A stretch of 64,000 nucleotides of DNA from Arcobacter sp. CECT 8983 (lineage in GTDB: Bacteria; Campylobacterota; Campylobacteria; Campylobacterales; Arcobacteraceae), in NCBI RefSeq assembly GCF_004118855.1, contig NZ_PDKF01000002.1, positions 360,690 to 424,689 on the forward strand, in the 5' to 3' direction. Shown in pieces: positions 35,624 to 45,244 of the stretch. Numbering within the stretch: the stretch's first letter is position 1; each line of letters starts with the position of its first letter. A program made the position numbers and the translations under genes. A model generated the notes under the pieces. It had not been told where the DNA came from. It worked only from the letters and a program-made list of their open reading frames with translations, and made no database searches.

Positions 35624-36802
35624 TTAAACGTCCATAGTACCAGCAGGTACATGTACATCACCATCCATGATGATTCTTGCACTTCTACTCATACTAGCTT
35701 TTTCTACAATATATTTTCCATCTTTTTGTGATAACGTTGCTCCAACTTTGATTGCCCCTGAAGGATGACCAAAAGTAACTGTATCTTTCTCTCCTCCACC
35801 AGCAGCAAGGTTAACTAAAGTTCCTGGAATACAAGCAGCAACACCAATTGCAACTGAAGCTGTACCCATCATAGCATGATGTAATTGTTGCATAGAAAGT
35901 GCTCTAACATGTAAATCCATTTCATTGGCTTTAACTTCTTTTCCTGAAGAAGTAATAAAGTCTTGAGCAGGAGATACAAAAGCAATTTTTGGAGTATGTT
36001 GTTGAGTTAATGCATCTTCCTCACTTTTCATAACACCCATTTTAAGAGCACCTGCAATTCTAATCTTTTCAAATTTTTCTAAGGCAACAGTGTCAGAGTT
36101 AATATCCCCTTGAAGTTCTGTTCCTTTGTATCCAATTTCATCTGCATTAACAAATACAGTTGGAATACCAGCAGTAATCATAGTTGCTTTTAATGTTCCT
36201 ATCCCTTCAACTTCTAAATCATCTACTAAATTTCCAGTAGGAAATAGTTCTTCAGATGGGTCAACAGGTTCTACAAACTCTAATTTAATCTCTTCAGCAG
36301 GGAAAGCAACACCATCAATTTCATAATCACCCATTTCTTTAACCATTCCGTCTTCCATAGTTACATAACAAAGAATAGTTTTTTTGATATTTGCTTGCCA
36401 GATTCTTACACAACAAACTCCATTTTCTGGAACATTATTAACTAAACCTTCTTTAATAGCAAAAGGTCCAACTGCACTTGAAAGGTTTCCACAGTTTCCA
36501 CTCATATCTACAAAATCTTTGTCAATTGCAACTTGGCAGAAGTAATAATCTACATCATGATTAGGAATATCTGATTTTCCAACTAAAATAGCTTTAGAAG
36601 TAGATGAAGAAGCTCCACCCATACCATCCATTTGTTTTTTATAAATATCAGGACTTCCTACAATTCTTTGTAATAATTTATCTCTTTTTCTTGAATCATT
36701 TTTTGCTTCTTCTGGAAGATCTGCTATATTAAAGAAAGTACCCTTTGAAGTACCACCTCTCATATATGTAGCTTTTACTTTAAATTGTGGTTTATAAGCC
36801 AT
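35624..36802 (-). CDS. prpF: 2-methylaconitate cis-trans isomerase
   Basis: A 392-residue PrpF-family protein that converts the trans-2-methylaconitate made by AcnD to the cis form used by aconitase B. It shows KATYMRGGTSKGTFF, MDGMGGASSSTSKA and the second-half mirror segment. It completes the AcnD-dependent version of the 2-methylcitrate cycle. It lies 103 bases after acnD, with a terminator-like hairpin between. Confidence 0.93.
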   Translation of the reverse strand: MAYKPQFKVKATYMRGGTSKGTFFNIADLPEEAKNDSRKRDKLLQRIVGSPDIYKKQMDGMGGASSSTSKAILVGKSDIPNHDVDYYFCQVAIDKDFVDMSGNCGNLSSAVGPFAIKEGLVNNVPENGVCCVRIWQANIKKTILCYVTMEDGMVKEMGDYEIDGVAFPAEEIKLEFVEPVDPSEELFPTGNLVDDLEVEGIGTLKATMITAGIPTVFVNADEIGYKGTELQGDINSDTVALEKFEKIRIAGALKMGVMKSEEDALTQQHTPKIAFVSPAQDFITSSGKEVKANEMDLHVRALSMQQLHHAMMGTASVAIGVAACIPGTLVNLAAGGGEKDTVTFGHPSGAIKVGATLSQKDGKYIVEKASMSRSARIIMDGDVHVPAGTMDV

Positions 36803-36860
36803 AAATTTCCCTTTTAATTTAAATATTTATAGAAAAATCTATATTAATTCTTCTATAAAT

Positions 36861-36892
36861 ATTTAAAAAAGAGGAGAACCTCTTTTTTAAAT
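36861..36892 (-). terminator. Terminator-like hairpin between acnD and prpF
   Basis: ATTTAAAAAAGAGG and CCTCTTTTTTAAAT form a perfect 14-bp stem with an AGAA loop in the acnD-prpF gap. Confidence 0.65.
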
Positions 36893-36905
36893 TTAAATGT
36901 TATTC

Positions 36906-39503
36906 TTACTTAGTTTCAGCAACAACATCTTTAGCGAATTTTTGTAAAATACCACCATTTTTGTAAACTTCAACTTCAGCAGAAGTATCTAATCTACAAA
37001 GTACAGTAAACTCTACTTTTTCACCATTTGCTCTAGTCATTTCAACTTTTAAATCACATCTTGGAGTAATATCACCAATAATATCGAATGTTTCAGAACC
37101 GTCAATATTAAATGTGTGTCTATTTTCACCTTCTTTAAATTGTAATGGTAATACACCCATTCCTACAAGGTTTGTTCTATGGATTCTTTCAATTGATTCA
37201 GCAATTAAAACTTCAACACCAGCTAATCTTACACCTTTAGCTGCCCAGTCTCTTGATGAACCTTGACCATAGTTTGTACCAGCAATGATAATAAGTGGTT
37301 GCTTTCTATTGTTATACTCTTCAATAGCTTCCCACATTCTTGATTCTTTACCTTCAGGCATAATCTTAGTTAATGAACCTTGTTTAACATTTCCATTTTC
37401 ATCTTTAACCATTTCGTTAAATAGTTTTGGATTTGCTAAAGTAGCTCTACTTGCTGTATTGTGATCACCTCTATGCGTTGCATAAGAGTTTAAATCTTCA
37501 ACAGGTAATCCCATTTTTAAACAATACTCACCAGAAGCTGAATCTGGTAAAATTGCATTTGATGGAGATAAGTGGTCTGTTGTTATGTTATCAGGGAATA
37601 CACCAAGTGGTCTTAAACCTTTTAATGCTGGCATACTCATATACTCATCTTCCCAATAAGGTGGCTTTTGAATATAAGTTGAGTTTGGATTCCATTTATA
37701 GAATGGCTCAGCTTTAACAGCAGTAATTCCATCTCTATTAAACATTGGTTCATAGATGTCATTATACATTTCTGGTCTAACATACTCTTTTTCAACTTTA
37801 TCAATCTCTTCATCTGATGGCCATAAGTCAGCTAACTTAATATCGTTACCATCTTTATCTTTGCCTAATACATCATTTTCAATATCAAATCTTACAGTTC
37901 CTGCTAATGCATATGCAATAACAAGTGCAGGAGATGCTAAGAATGCTTCTTTTACGTATGGGTGGATTCTTCCATCAAAGTTTCTGTTTCCAGATAATAC
38001 AGCAGTTGAGTAGATATCTCTATCAATTACTTCTTGTTGGATTTTTGGATCTAAAGCACCTGACATACCGTTACAAGTAGTACATGCAAAACCAACTACA
38101 CCGAATCCTAATTTTTCCATTTCAGGTAATAATCCAGCTTCTTTTAAATAAACTTCAATTACTTTTGAACCTGGTGCTAATGAAGATTTAACCCATGGTT
38201 TTCTTTCTAATCCAAGTTCATTTGCTTTTTTAGCTAAAAGTCCAGCTGCAATAACATTTCTTGGGTTAGAAGTATTTGTACAAGAAGTAATAGCAGCAAT
38301 TAAAATACCACCATCTGGAATGAAGTCACCTTCTTGAGTCCACTCTTTTACAATTCCTTCATCTCTAAGTGTTGAAGTTGGAACTAATTTATGAGGTTTA
38401 GAAGGACCAGCTAGTGATCTAGTTACTTTAGATAAGTCAAACTGAATAGTTCTTGCATATGTAGCATTCTCAAATTGATTAGCCCATAAACCATTTGCTT
38501 TAGCATAAGCTTCAACTAATTCACATTGTTTTTGCTCTCTACCTGTTACTTTTAAGTAAGAGATTGTTTGCTCATCAATTGCAAACATACCAGCACTTGC
38601 ACCATATTCAGGAGTCATATTTGCAATAGTTGCTCTATCTCCAAGATTTAAGTATTTAATACCAGGTCCAAAGAATTCTAAATATGCTGAAATTACATCG
38701 TTTTCTCTTAAAAATGAAGTCATAGCAAGTGCAATATCAGTTGCAGTAATACCAGCAGCTCTTTCACCAACAATTTCAACACCGATGATTTCAGGAACTC
38801 TCATATATGAAGGGTTTCCAAGCATTACATTTTCAGCTTCTAATCCACCAACACCAACAGCGATTACACCAAGTGCATCTACGTGAGGAGTATGTGAGTC
38901 AGTACCAACTAATGTATCAGGACTTGCAACACCATCATTTAAGTGTACAACTGGAGACATTTTCTCAAGGTTAATTTGGTGCATAATACCATTACCTGGA
39001 GGAATAACATCTACATTATTAAATGCTTCTTTAGTCCAGTTAATAAAGTGGAATCTATCTGCATTTCTTCTATCTTCGATATCTCTATTTTTTTGGAATG
39101 CATCTGGGTCAAATCCACCACACTCTACTGCTAAAGAGTGGTCAACGATTAATTGTGTTGGAACAACTGGATTAACTTTATCTGGATTTCCTCCTCTAGA
39201 AGCAACTGCTTCTCTAAGACCAGCTAAGTCAACAAATGCAGTAAGTCCTAAGATATCATGACAGATTACTCTTGATGGATACCAAGGGAAATCTTTATCT
39301 GTTCTTTTTTCAATTAATTGAATAAGTGAATCTTTTAAGTCTTCACTAGGACATTTTCTAATTAAGTTCTCTGCTAAAACTCTTGAAGTATAGTTTAGTT
39401 TTTCGAATGAACCAGGAGTAATATCTTCTACCGCTGATTTAACATCATAATATTTAACACCATCTACACCATCAAGGTCTTTAAGATATTTTTCATTTGT
39501 CAT
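36906..39503 (-). CDS. acnD: 2-methylcitrate dehydratase, Fe/S-dependent
   Basis: A 865-residue aconitase-family enzyme that dehydrates 2-methylcitrate. Cluster cysteines are visible in ITSCTNTSNPRN and FACTTCNGMSG; active-site regions VGTDSHTPHVDALG and GTNYGQGSSRDWAAKG are intact. The frame is open 17 codons further, but the ATG at 39503 gives the expected MTNEKYLKDLDG start with AATAGG upstream. Neighbours prpF, prpC and prpB separate it from the TCA-cycle aconitase. Confidence 0.93.
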   Translation of the reverse strand: MTNEKYLKDLDGVDGVKYYDVKSAVEDITPGSFEKLNYTSRVLAENLIRKCPSEDLKDSLIQLIEKRTDKDFPWYPSRVICHDILGLTAFVDLAGLREAVASRGGNPDKVNPVVPTQLIVDHSLAVECGGFDPDAFQKNRDIEDRRNADRFHFINWTKEAFNNVDVIPPGNGIMHQINLEKMSPVVHLNDGVASPDTLVGTDSHTPHVDALGVIAVGVGGLEAENVMLGNPSYMRVPEIIGVEIVGERAAGITATDIALAMTSFLRENDVISAYLEFFGPGIKYLNLGDRATIANMTPEYGASAGMFAIDEQTISYLKVTGREQKQCELVEAYAKANGLWANQFENATYARTIQFDLSKVTRSLAGPSKPHKLVPTSTLRDEGIVKEWTQEGDFIPDGGILIAAITSCTNTSNPRNVIAAGLLAKKANELGLERKPWVKSSLAPGSKVIEVYLKEAGLLPEMEKLGFGVVGFACTTCNGMSGALDPKIQQEVIDRDIYSTAVLSGNRNFDGRIHPYVKEAFLASPALVIAYALAGTVRFDIENDVLGKDKDGNDIKLADLWPSDEEIDKVEKEYVRPEMYNDIYEPMFNRDGITAVKAEPFYKWNPNSTYIQKPPYWEDEYMSMPALKGLRPLGVFPDNITTDHLSPSNAILPDSASGEYCLKMGLPVEDLNSYATHRGDHNTASRATLANPKLFNEMVKDENGNVKQGSLTKIMPEGKESRMWEAIEEYNNRKQPLIIIAGTNYGQGSSRDWAAKGVRLAGVEVLIAESIERIHRTNLVGMGVLPLQFKEGENRHTFNIDGSETFDIIGDITPRCDLKVEMTRANGEKVEFTVLCRLDTSAEVEVYKNGGILQKFAKDVVAETK

Positions 39504-39542
39504 ATTATTTATACCTATTTTTAAATTTTCTCTATAAAAAAT

Positions 39543-39570
39543 AAAAGCCATCAAAAATTTGATGGCTTTT
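39543..39570 (-). terminator. Terminator between prpC and acnD
   Basis: AAAAGCCATCAAA and TTTGATGGCTTTT form a long stem; on the minus strand it runs into TTTTATTTTTT. It separates prpC from acnD. Confidence 0.7.
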
Positions 39571-39591
39571 AAGTTTTGAATAATCTTTAAA

Positions 39592-40740
39592 TTATTCTCT
39601 TTCTTCTAATGGAACATATTTTAAATCTTCTGGACCAGTATAGTTAGCTGATGGTCTAATAATTTTACCATCTTCTCTTTGCTCAATAGCATGTGCTCCC
39701 CATCCAGTAACTCTTGAGATAATGAAAATCGGAGTAAACATATCAGTTGGGATTCCCATTTGGTTATATGAAACTGCAGAGAACCAGTCTAAGTTAGGGA
39801 ACATTTTTTTGTTTTCCCACATTACAGATTCTATTCTTTCAGCAACATCATACATTAAAGTGTTGTTGTTTTCTTCAGAAAGTTCTTTTGCAACTTGTTT
39901 AATTACTACATTTCTTGGGTCACATACAGAATAAACTGGGTGTCCAAAACCAATAATAATCTCTTTTCTAGCCATTCTTTCTAAGATATCTTTTTCTGCT
40001 TCATCAGCTGAAGAGTATCTCTCTTGGATGTAGAATGCAACTTCATTAGCTCCACCATGTTTTGGACCTCTTAAAGCTCCAATTGCACCAGCAATACATG
40101 AGAACATATCTGAATTAGTTCCAGAGATTACTCTTGAAGTAAATGTTGATGCATTAAATTCATGCTCAGCATATAAAATTAATGATGTATGCATAGCTCT
40201 AACCCAAGACTCTCTAGGTTTTTCACCATGTAAAAGATGTAAGAAGTGACCACCAACTGAATCATCATCAGTTACTACATCAATTCTTTTTCCATTGTAT
40301 GCATAGTGGTACCAATAACATAACATAGAACCAAAACAAGCCATTAATTTATCAACAATTAATTGTGCTCCCTCTTTTGGGTGAGATTCATCTTCAGACA
40401 TGATTGCTCCAAGTACTGAACAACCAGTTCTCATAACATCCATTGGGTGAGAAGTTTTTGGTAATTGTTCTAATGCAACTTTAACACCATCTGGTAAATC
40501 TCTCATCCCTTGTAATTTTTCTTTATAAGCAGCTAATTCTGCTTTATTAGGTAATTTTTCATGTACAATTAAGTATGCAATTTCTTCAAATTCTGCTGTG
40601 TTAGCAAACTCTAAAATATCATAACCTCTATAGTGTAAGTCATTTCCACTTTTACCAACTGTACAAATAGCAGTGTTTCCCGCAGCATGACCTGATAAAG
40701 CAACAGACTTTTTTGGTTTAAATCCCGTAGTAGTACTCAT
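39592..40740 (-). CDS. prpC: 2-methylcitrate synthase
   Basis: Condenses propionyl-CoA with oxaloacetate. The 382 residues are the short citrate-synthase type, with GLRGYDILE-like [40 protein letters not shown] and IIGFGHPVY, which carry the catalytic histidines, and a late acidic DWFSAVSY. The prp context favours methylcitrate over citrate synthase. Confidence 0.92.
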   Translation of the reverse strand: MSTTTGFKPKKSVALSGHAAGNTAICTVGKSGNDLHYRGYDILEFANTAEFEEIAYLIVHEKLPNKAELAAYKEKLQGMRDLPDGVKVALEQLPKTSHPMDVMRTGCSVLGAIMSEDESHPKEGAQLIVDKLMACFGSMLCYWYHYAYNGKRIDVVTDDDSVGGHFLHLLHGEKPRESWVRAMHTSLILYAEHEFNASTFTSRVISGTNSDMFSCIAGAIGALRGPKHGGANEVAFYIQERYSSADEAEKDILERMARKEIIIGFGHPVYSVCDPRNVVIKQVAKELSEENNNTLMYDVAERIESVMWENKKMFPNLDWFSAVSYNQMGIPTDMFTPIFIISRVTGWGAHAIEQREDGKIIRPSANYTGPEDLKYVPLEERE

Positions 40741-40792
40741 AAATTTCTCCTTATATTATCTTTTCCCTAGATTTTTTTAATTTAAGTATAAA

Positions 40793-41677
40793 TTATTTTG
40801 CTTTTGCCTTAGCAAATAATTCATCCATTTTCTTTTCATAATCATGGTAACCTAACATATCGTATAGTTCCATTCTTGTTTGCATAGTATCAAGAACACC
40901 TTCTTGAGTACCTTTTTCTTTTAATTCTTGGTATACATTTAATGCAGCTTTGTTCATAGCTCTGAATGCTGATAATGGATAAAGTACCATATCAATTCCT
41001 ACACTTGCTAACTCTTCAGTAGTAAACATTGGAGTTGCACCAAATTCAGTAATATTTGCTAATACTGGTACAGACATTTTTTCTGTAAACTCTTTATACT
41101 CTTTTAAAGTATGAATTGCTTCTGCAAAAATTGCATCTGCTCCAGCTTCAACATATGCTAAAGCTCTTGAAACTGCTGCTTCTTGACCTTCAGAAGCATG
41201 GGCATCAGTTCTTGCAATAATATAGAAATCTGGGTCTAATTCTTGCTTAGCATCTACTGCAGCTCTAATTCTGTCACACATTTCTTCAGTTGAAACTAAC
41301 TCTTTATTTGGTCTATGACCACATCTTTTAGCAGCAACTTGATCTTCAATATGTAATCCAGCAGCACCAGATCTAATGAATTCTTTAACAGTTCTTGCAA
41401 CGTTAAAAGCGTGTCCCCAACCTGTATCAGCATCTACGATTAATGGTGTATCACAGATAGATGTAACTCTTCTAATATCAATACATACATCCTCAATCAT
41501 AGTCATACCTAAATCAGGTAATCCATAAGAAGCGTTTGCAATACCACCACCAGATAGGTAGATAGCTTTATGTCCTGCTTTTGTAGCTTGTAATGCTTGG
41601 TAAGCATTAATTGTTCCTACAATTTGTAAAGGACTTTCTTCTTTTAAAGCCTCTCTAAATTTTTTTCCTGCGCTCAT
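40793..41677 (-). CDS. prpB: Methylisocitrate lyase
   Basis: Splits 2-methylisocitrate into pyruvate and succinate. The 294 residues show the PEP-mutase/ICL fold: [34 protein letters not shown] (metal-binding aspartates) and the catalytic loop KRCGHRPNK. It is first in the prpB-prpC-acnD-prpF run and divergent from the HTH regulator gene. Confidence 0.94.
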   Translation of the reverse strand: MSAGKKFREALKEESPLQIVGTINAYQALQATKAGHKAIYLSGGGIANASYGLPDLGMTMIEDVCIDIRRVTSICDTPLIVDADTGWGHAFNVARTVKEFIRSGAAGLHIEDQVAAKRCGHRPNKELVSTEEMCDRIRAAVDAKQELDPDFYIIARTDAHASEGQEAAVSRALAYVEAGADAIFAEAIHTLKEYKEFTEKMSVPVLANITEFGATPMFTTEELASVGIDMVLYPLSAFRAMNKAALNVYQELKEKGTQEGVLDTMQTRMELYDMLGYHDYEKKMDELFAKAKAK

Positions 41678-41781
41678 GTTAATCCTTCATAAAATTAATT
41701 GACTTTAATTATACATGAGAATTATAAATAGGTAATGTATGTTTTTTGTTTTGGAAATGGCAATTTTTTTTATGAATATAT

Positions 41782-41798
41782 AAATTTGTACAATATTT
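41782..41798. repeat. 17-base repeat containing palindrome TTGTACAA, copy 1
   Basis: AAATTTGTACAATATTT in the divergent region between prpB and the HTH regulator, with palindrome TTGTACAA at 41786-41793. The identical 17-mer recurs at 42014-42030. It could be an operator, though TACAAT is also -10-like. Confidence 0.4.
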
Positions 41799-41853
41799 GT
41801 TCTTATGTATTGTTTTGGTACAATAACCTTTAAATATTAGTTAAGGTTTGAAA

Positions 41854-42831
41854 ATGATGTATAAAAACGGTATAGAGAAGTTTATTGAGATTTTTAAAAG
41901 ATCTAATCTAAGTATATCTAAATTTGCTTCGTTAATCCAAAAAGATAGAAGAACAGTTACCTCTTGGATTGATAATATTTCTGATATAGAACCAAATGAT
42001 GATGTAAAACAAAAAATTTGTACAATATTTAGATATCCAGACTTTATTTGGGAAGAGGGTTGTACTGGAGATGAATTTGTAAAATCTATTACTCAAATTC
42101 CTCAAAAAGAAGTAAGAATTATTGATGAAGATTATTATGGAAGATTAAAGTACATAATGGATTTAGAAAGAAATAGAAGATTTGTAATACAAGCACAATT
42201 TCCTGGTCCTATGTATAGAGATACAGCAGTAAAAAGAGTATATAGAACAAAAACATCAACTGATATAGAAGAATTAAAACAAAAAAGAATTGATCAAATG
42301 TTAAAATATGATTATGATACTACAGAATGGTATTCTATTAAATCTGTACTCTCTTTTTGTTTTTCTACAATTGGGAATTTCTATACAAAAGAAGAAAAAA
42401 TAAAAATATTAGAACTTATATATGAACTATTTAACAATAACTATAATAAAAAACTTTTTTTATTTGATTCTTTTTCAAGAAAAATATATGGAATGGAAAC
42501 AACATATATATCAATAAATGTCAAACAAAAGATTCTTTTCTTTAAATCACCTATTGAGTCAGTATTTATTGAAATTAGAAATAAAAATTTAGTCGAAAGA
42601 ATGCACAAGTACTATTCTTCTCCTGTGGAAGCTCCATCTCATGTAAACTTTTTAGAGTCAATTAATATTATAAATATATTAAAAGATGCGGTAAGATATA
42701 ACAATAGTATTTTACAAGCATATGAAACTATAAATAGAACAACAGATTATGGAGAATTATTTTTCAATAATTTAAGTGTAGATTTACAAAAACAAGTAAG
42801 TCAACCAAAGCCTGGACAAAAAAGAAACTAA
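41854..42831 (+). CDS. HTH regulator of unknown family, candidate propionate-pathway regulator
   Basis: A 325-residue protein with an N-terminal XRE-like helix-turn-helix (about residues 10-40, ISKFASLIQKDRRTVTSWID) and a C-terminal region of about 280 residues that I do not recognise (ERNRRFVIQAQFPGP, YDTTEWYSIKSVLSF). It is divergent from prpB and thus a candidate controller of the methylcitrate genes; it is not the sigma-54 PrpR nor a GntR or IclR type. The ATG at 41854 has AAGG seven bases upstream. It is followed closely by lysE and tetR genes (9- and 8-base gaps). Confidence 0.7.
   Translation: MMYKNGIEKFIEIFKRSNLSISKFASLIQKDRRTVTSWIDNISDIEPNDDVKQKICTIFRYPDFIWEEGCTGDEFVKSITQIPQKEVRIIDEDYYGRLKYIMDLERNRRFVIQAQFPGPMYRDTAVKRVYRTKTSTDIEELKQKRIDQMLKYDYDTTEWYSIKSVLSFCFSTIGNFYTKEEKIKILELIYELFNNNYNKKLFLFDSFSRKIYGMETTYISINVKQKILFFKSPIESVFIEIRNKNLVERMHKYYSSPVEAPSHVNFLESINIINILKDAVRYNNSILQAYETINRTTDYGELFFNNLSVDLQKQVSQPKPGQKRN
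42014..42030. repeat. 17-base repeat containing palindrome TTGTACAA, copy 2
   Basis: Exact second copy of AAATTTGTACAATATTT, inside the HTH regulator's coding sequence (codons for KICTIF). It may be an autoregulatory site or a coincidence of AT-rich sequence. Confidence 0.35.
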
Positions 42832-42840
42832 AGGTAAATT

Positions 42841-43473
42841 ATGGATTTTTCTTTATATACACATGAGTTAATAGTTTTAATGACAGCAATGGTGATTGCA
42901 TTATTATCTCCTGGACCAGATTTTGCAATGGTATTTAAACAAAGCATTACTTATGGTAGAAGAGCTTCTATTTTTACAAGTATTGGAATAGGTCTTGGAA
43001 TTTCTGTGCATGTTATTTATTGTATTTTAGGAATTGGACTTATCATTTCAAAATCAATAATACTTTTTAATATCATAAAATATTTAGGTGCTGCATATTT
43101 AATCTATCTTGGAATAATGAGTTTAAAATCAAAAGGTTTTAAAATCGATAAAAATAATATAAAATATGATAAAAATATGAGTGATTTTAAATCTTTTATG
43201 GTAGGATTTTTATGTAACGCATTAAATCCAAAAGCAACACTATTTTTCTTATCAATGTTTACTGTTGTAATTAGTATTGATACACCGATTTTTATTCAAG
43301 CTATTTATGGGTTATTATGCATGTTATTAACGACAATATATTTTATAATAGCATCACTATTTTTAACAAAAGATAGTGTAAGAGAATTTTTTAATAAGTT
43401 TGGAGTTTGGTTTGATAGAGCTGTTGGAGCTGTTTTGATATCTCTAGGAATAAAAATTGCATTAAGTAAATAA
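42841..43473 (+). CDS. LysE/RhtB-family amino acid exporter
   Basis: A 210-residue inner-membrane protein with about six helices and the family start LLSPGPDFAMVFKQSI plus GAAYLIYLGI and NALNPKATLFF. It exports amino acids or related small molecules; the substrate is unknown. It sits between an HTH regulator and a TetR regulator in one apparent transcript. Confidence 0.85.
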   Translation: MDFSLYTHELIVLMTAMVIALLSPGPDFAMVFKQSITYGRRASIFTSIGIGLGISVHVIYCILGIGLIISKSIILFNIIKYLGAAYLIYLGIMSLKSKGFKIDKNNIKYDKNMSDFKSFMVGFLCNALNPKATLFFLSMFTVVISIDTPIFIQAIYGLLCMLLTTIYFIIASLFLTKDSVREFFNKFGVWFDRAVGAVLISLGIKIALSK

Positions 43474-43481
43474 GGAAAAAT

Positions 43482-44048
43482 ATGAGTAGCAAAGACAGAT
43501 TACTAAAAGTCACATTTGATGAAATATATGAAAATGGTTATTATGCAACTTCTGTTGATAAAATACTTAAAAAAGCAAAGATGAATAAAGGAAGTATGTA
43601 TCACTTTTTTAAATCAAAAAAAGAGTTGATGTTAGCCGTTATAGATGCTCATATATTTGAATATATTGATAAAAAATATGGTGCAATTTTAGAGTCTGAA
43701 AGCAATTATATAGATTCTATGTTCAAAGTTTTTGAAAATAAAGACTCTTTTAATTTTACTTTTGGTTGTAGATTAAATACTTTAGTACAAGAACTTTCTC
43801 ATCAAGACAAAGATTTTAAAGTTGCACTAGAAAAGGTATATACTCATTTTGAAGATATTATTTATAATGTGTTATTAAAAGCTAAAGAAAACAATGAAAT
43901 AAACTATGAAGATATAAAAGAGCTTTCTGTATTTGTTGTAGCAACTATTGAAGGTGCCTTGTCAACTGCAAAGAAATCACAAGATGGTAAATATTTTGAG
44001 GTTTGTATAAAACAACTTAAAGTTTTTTTTGATCAAATTAGGAATTAA
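43482..44048 (+). CDS. TetR-family transcriptional regulator
   Basis: A 188-residue repressor with the N-terminal DNA-binding domain (FDEIYENGYYATSVDKIL, KAKMNKGSMYHFFKSKKEL) and a ligand-binding C-terminal part. Two or three operator-like palindromes TTGACTAnnTAGTCAA lie directly downstream of its stop, overlapping a strong promoter. Their proximity makes them its likely targets, although no gene follows that promoter. Confidence 0.85.
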   Translation: MSSKDRLLKVTFDEIYENGYYATSVDKILKKAKMNKGSMYHFFKSKKELMLAVIDAHIFEYIDKKYGAILESESNYIDSMFKVFENKDSFNFTFGCRLNTLVQELSHQDKDFKVALEKVYTHFEDIIYNVLLKAKENNEINYEDIKELSVFVVATIEGALSTAKKSQDGKYFEVCIKQLKVFFDQIRN

Positions 44049-44061
44049 ATAATTAAATGTC

Positions 44062-44090
44062 TTGACTATATAGTCAAAGTTTGTTATAAT
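44062..44090 (+). promoter_or_regulatory. Strong sigma-70 promoter overlapping a TetR-type operator
   Basis: TTGACT (44062-44067) and TATAAT (44085-44090) are separated by exactly 17 bases, a consensus promoter facing right. Its -35 lies in the perfect palindrome TTGACTATATAGTCAA (44062-44077). No plus-strand gene follows before thyA at 47178. Confidence 0.7.
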
Positions 44091-44094
44091 TTTA

Positions 44095-44110
44095 TTGACT
44101 AAGTAGTCAT
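44095..44110. promoter_or_regulatory. Second TetR-type operator
   Basis: TTGACTAAGTAGTCAT repeats the first palindrome with one end mismatch, and its centre is 33 bases (about three helical turns) from that of the first. It would cover the transcription start. Confidence 0.6.
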
Positions 44111-44133
44111 GTCCCTTTTTTTGTGTCCAAGGC

Positions 44134-44149
44134 TTGACTAACTGGTTAA
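44134..44149. promoter_or_regulatory. Degenerate third operator
   Basis: TTGACTAACTGGTTAA has one perfect half-site (TTGACTA) and a second half matching 5 of 7 positions. Possibly a weak auxiliary site. Confidence 0.35.
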
Positions 44150-44249
44150 TCCCTTCCCCCGATTTAGTTCTTATACATAACTATGGAACTTCAATCTACT
44201 CTTTATTCAAACTACATAATTTGTAGTATGATAATTTGCTTAAAAGCAT

Positions 44250-44288
44250 AAGTCTAATAAAAAAACGAAAGTTCTTTTTATTAGACTT
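44250..44288 (-). terminator. Terminator after the HNH gene
   Basis: AAGTCTAATAAAAA and TTTTTATTAGACTT form a perfect 14-bp stem with an 11-base loop, just past the HNH gene stop. Confidence 0.7.
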
Positions 44289-44299
44289 TATTTTCAATT

Positions 44300-45244
44300 T
44301 TATAATAAATCTAACTCTTCACTTATATCTTTTATAAGTTTTGAAAGTGGGCGTTTATTTATATCTTTATCTTCAACATATCCTGATGTAATAAGTCTTT
44401 GTAAATCTTCTTTATTATTAAAAAGCTTTCCTTCGTATTCATCTAATAAACTATCTATATAATCATCTGAATATATTACTCTTTTTTGCAAAAGTTCAGA
44501 AACAATATCTTTATGTTCATTATATAAATTCTTTATATTAAAAATTTCTATATGATTTTCAACTTTATCTTTATTATTTAAAATTTTATAATCTAGTTCT
44601 ATTCTCTTCTCGTCAAAGAAATCTAAATTTTGTATTGATAATTTTTCTCTACTTTTAATACCTTTTAATTTAAACTTTACACTATCATTAAAACTTTCAT
44701 TATATGGATAAAATATATCTTGTTGTTTTGATGATTTTCTTAAATTACAAGTTCCACAACTTGGAACTAAATTATAAATACTTACAGATAAATATGGATA
44801 ATCTTTTTTATCAAAAAAGTGGTCAAGTTGTGCAGTTGCATTTTCTTTACCTTTTTTGTTAAAATTAAAAATATAATTTCTATTACAATATGGACAAACT
44901 TTTACATTTAAATCTTTTACAAATAAAGCATTATTTAATCTTGAATACAAAGTTAAAAATATATCTTTTTGTTTTATTGTTAATTTTGTTTTTGATTTAT
45001 TACTTTTTATATAATCTACAAGTCTACATAAATCAGAATATTCCATTTTAATTAATTTTTCTAAATCTAAATTTTCTTTAAATCCTTTTAGCTTTTTACT
45101 AATTAATGTATTTAATTCAGTTAAGGTAATAGTCCACATAAGCTTTTTATTTTTTTCTTTAGATAATTTTTCATTAATAAATTTATTAGATATATGTCCA
45201 TAAAAATTATCTATTGCTTCTTTTGATATATTAATCTTCTGCAT
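44300..45244 (-). CDS. HNH endonuclease, PtuB-like effector of a Septu-type defence module
   Basis: A 314-residue protein. The nuclease core is CPYC (117-120), LDHFFDKKDYPYLSVSIYNL (D141, H142, N158) and SCGTCNLRKSS (C163, C166, N167): paired zinc cysteines around an HNH fold. It overlaps the upstream ATPase gene by 14 bases. AAA ATPase plus HNH nuclease in this order matches Septu (PtuA/PtuB), an anti-phage system; the same pair also occurs with some retrons, but no reverse transcriptase is present here. Function is inferred from pairing. Confidence 0.75.
   Translation of the reverse strand: MQKINISKEAIDNFYGHISNKFINEKLSKEKNKKLMWTITLTELNTLISKKLKGFKENLDLEKLIKMEYSDLCRLVDYIKSNKSKTKLTIKQKDIFLTLYSRLNNALFVKDLNVKVCPYCNRNYIFNFNKKGKENATAQLDHFFDKKDYPYLSVSIYNLVPSCGTCNLRKSSKQQDIFYPYNESFNDSVKFKLKGIKSREKLSIQNLDFFDEKRIELDYKILNNKDKVENHIEIFNIKNLYNEHKDIVSELLQKRVIYSDDYIDSLLDEYEGKLFNNKEDLQRLITSGYVEDKDINKRPLSKLIKDISEELDLL

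Noticed and set aside
44095..44299. A short coding gene driven by the TetR-type promoter
   Set aside because: No open frame with a start codon and ribosome site follows the promoter before the hairpin at 44250.
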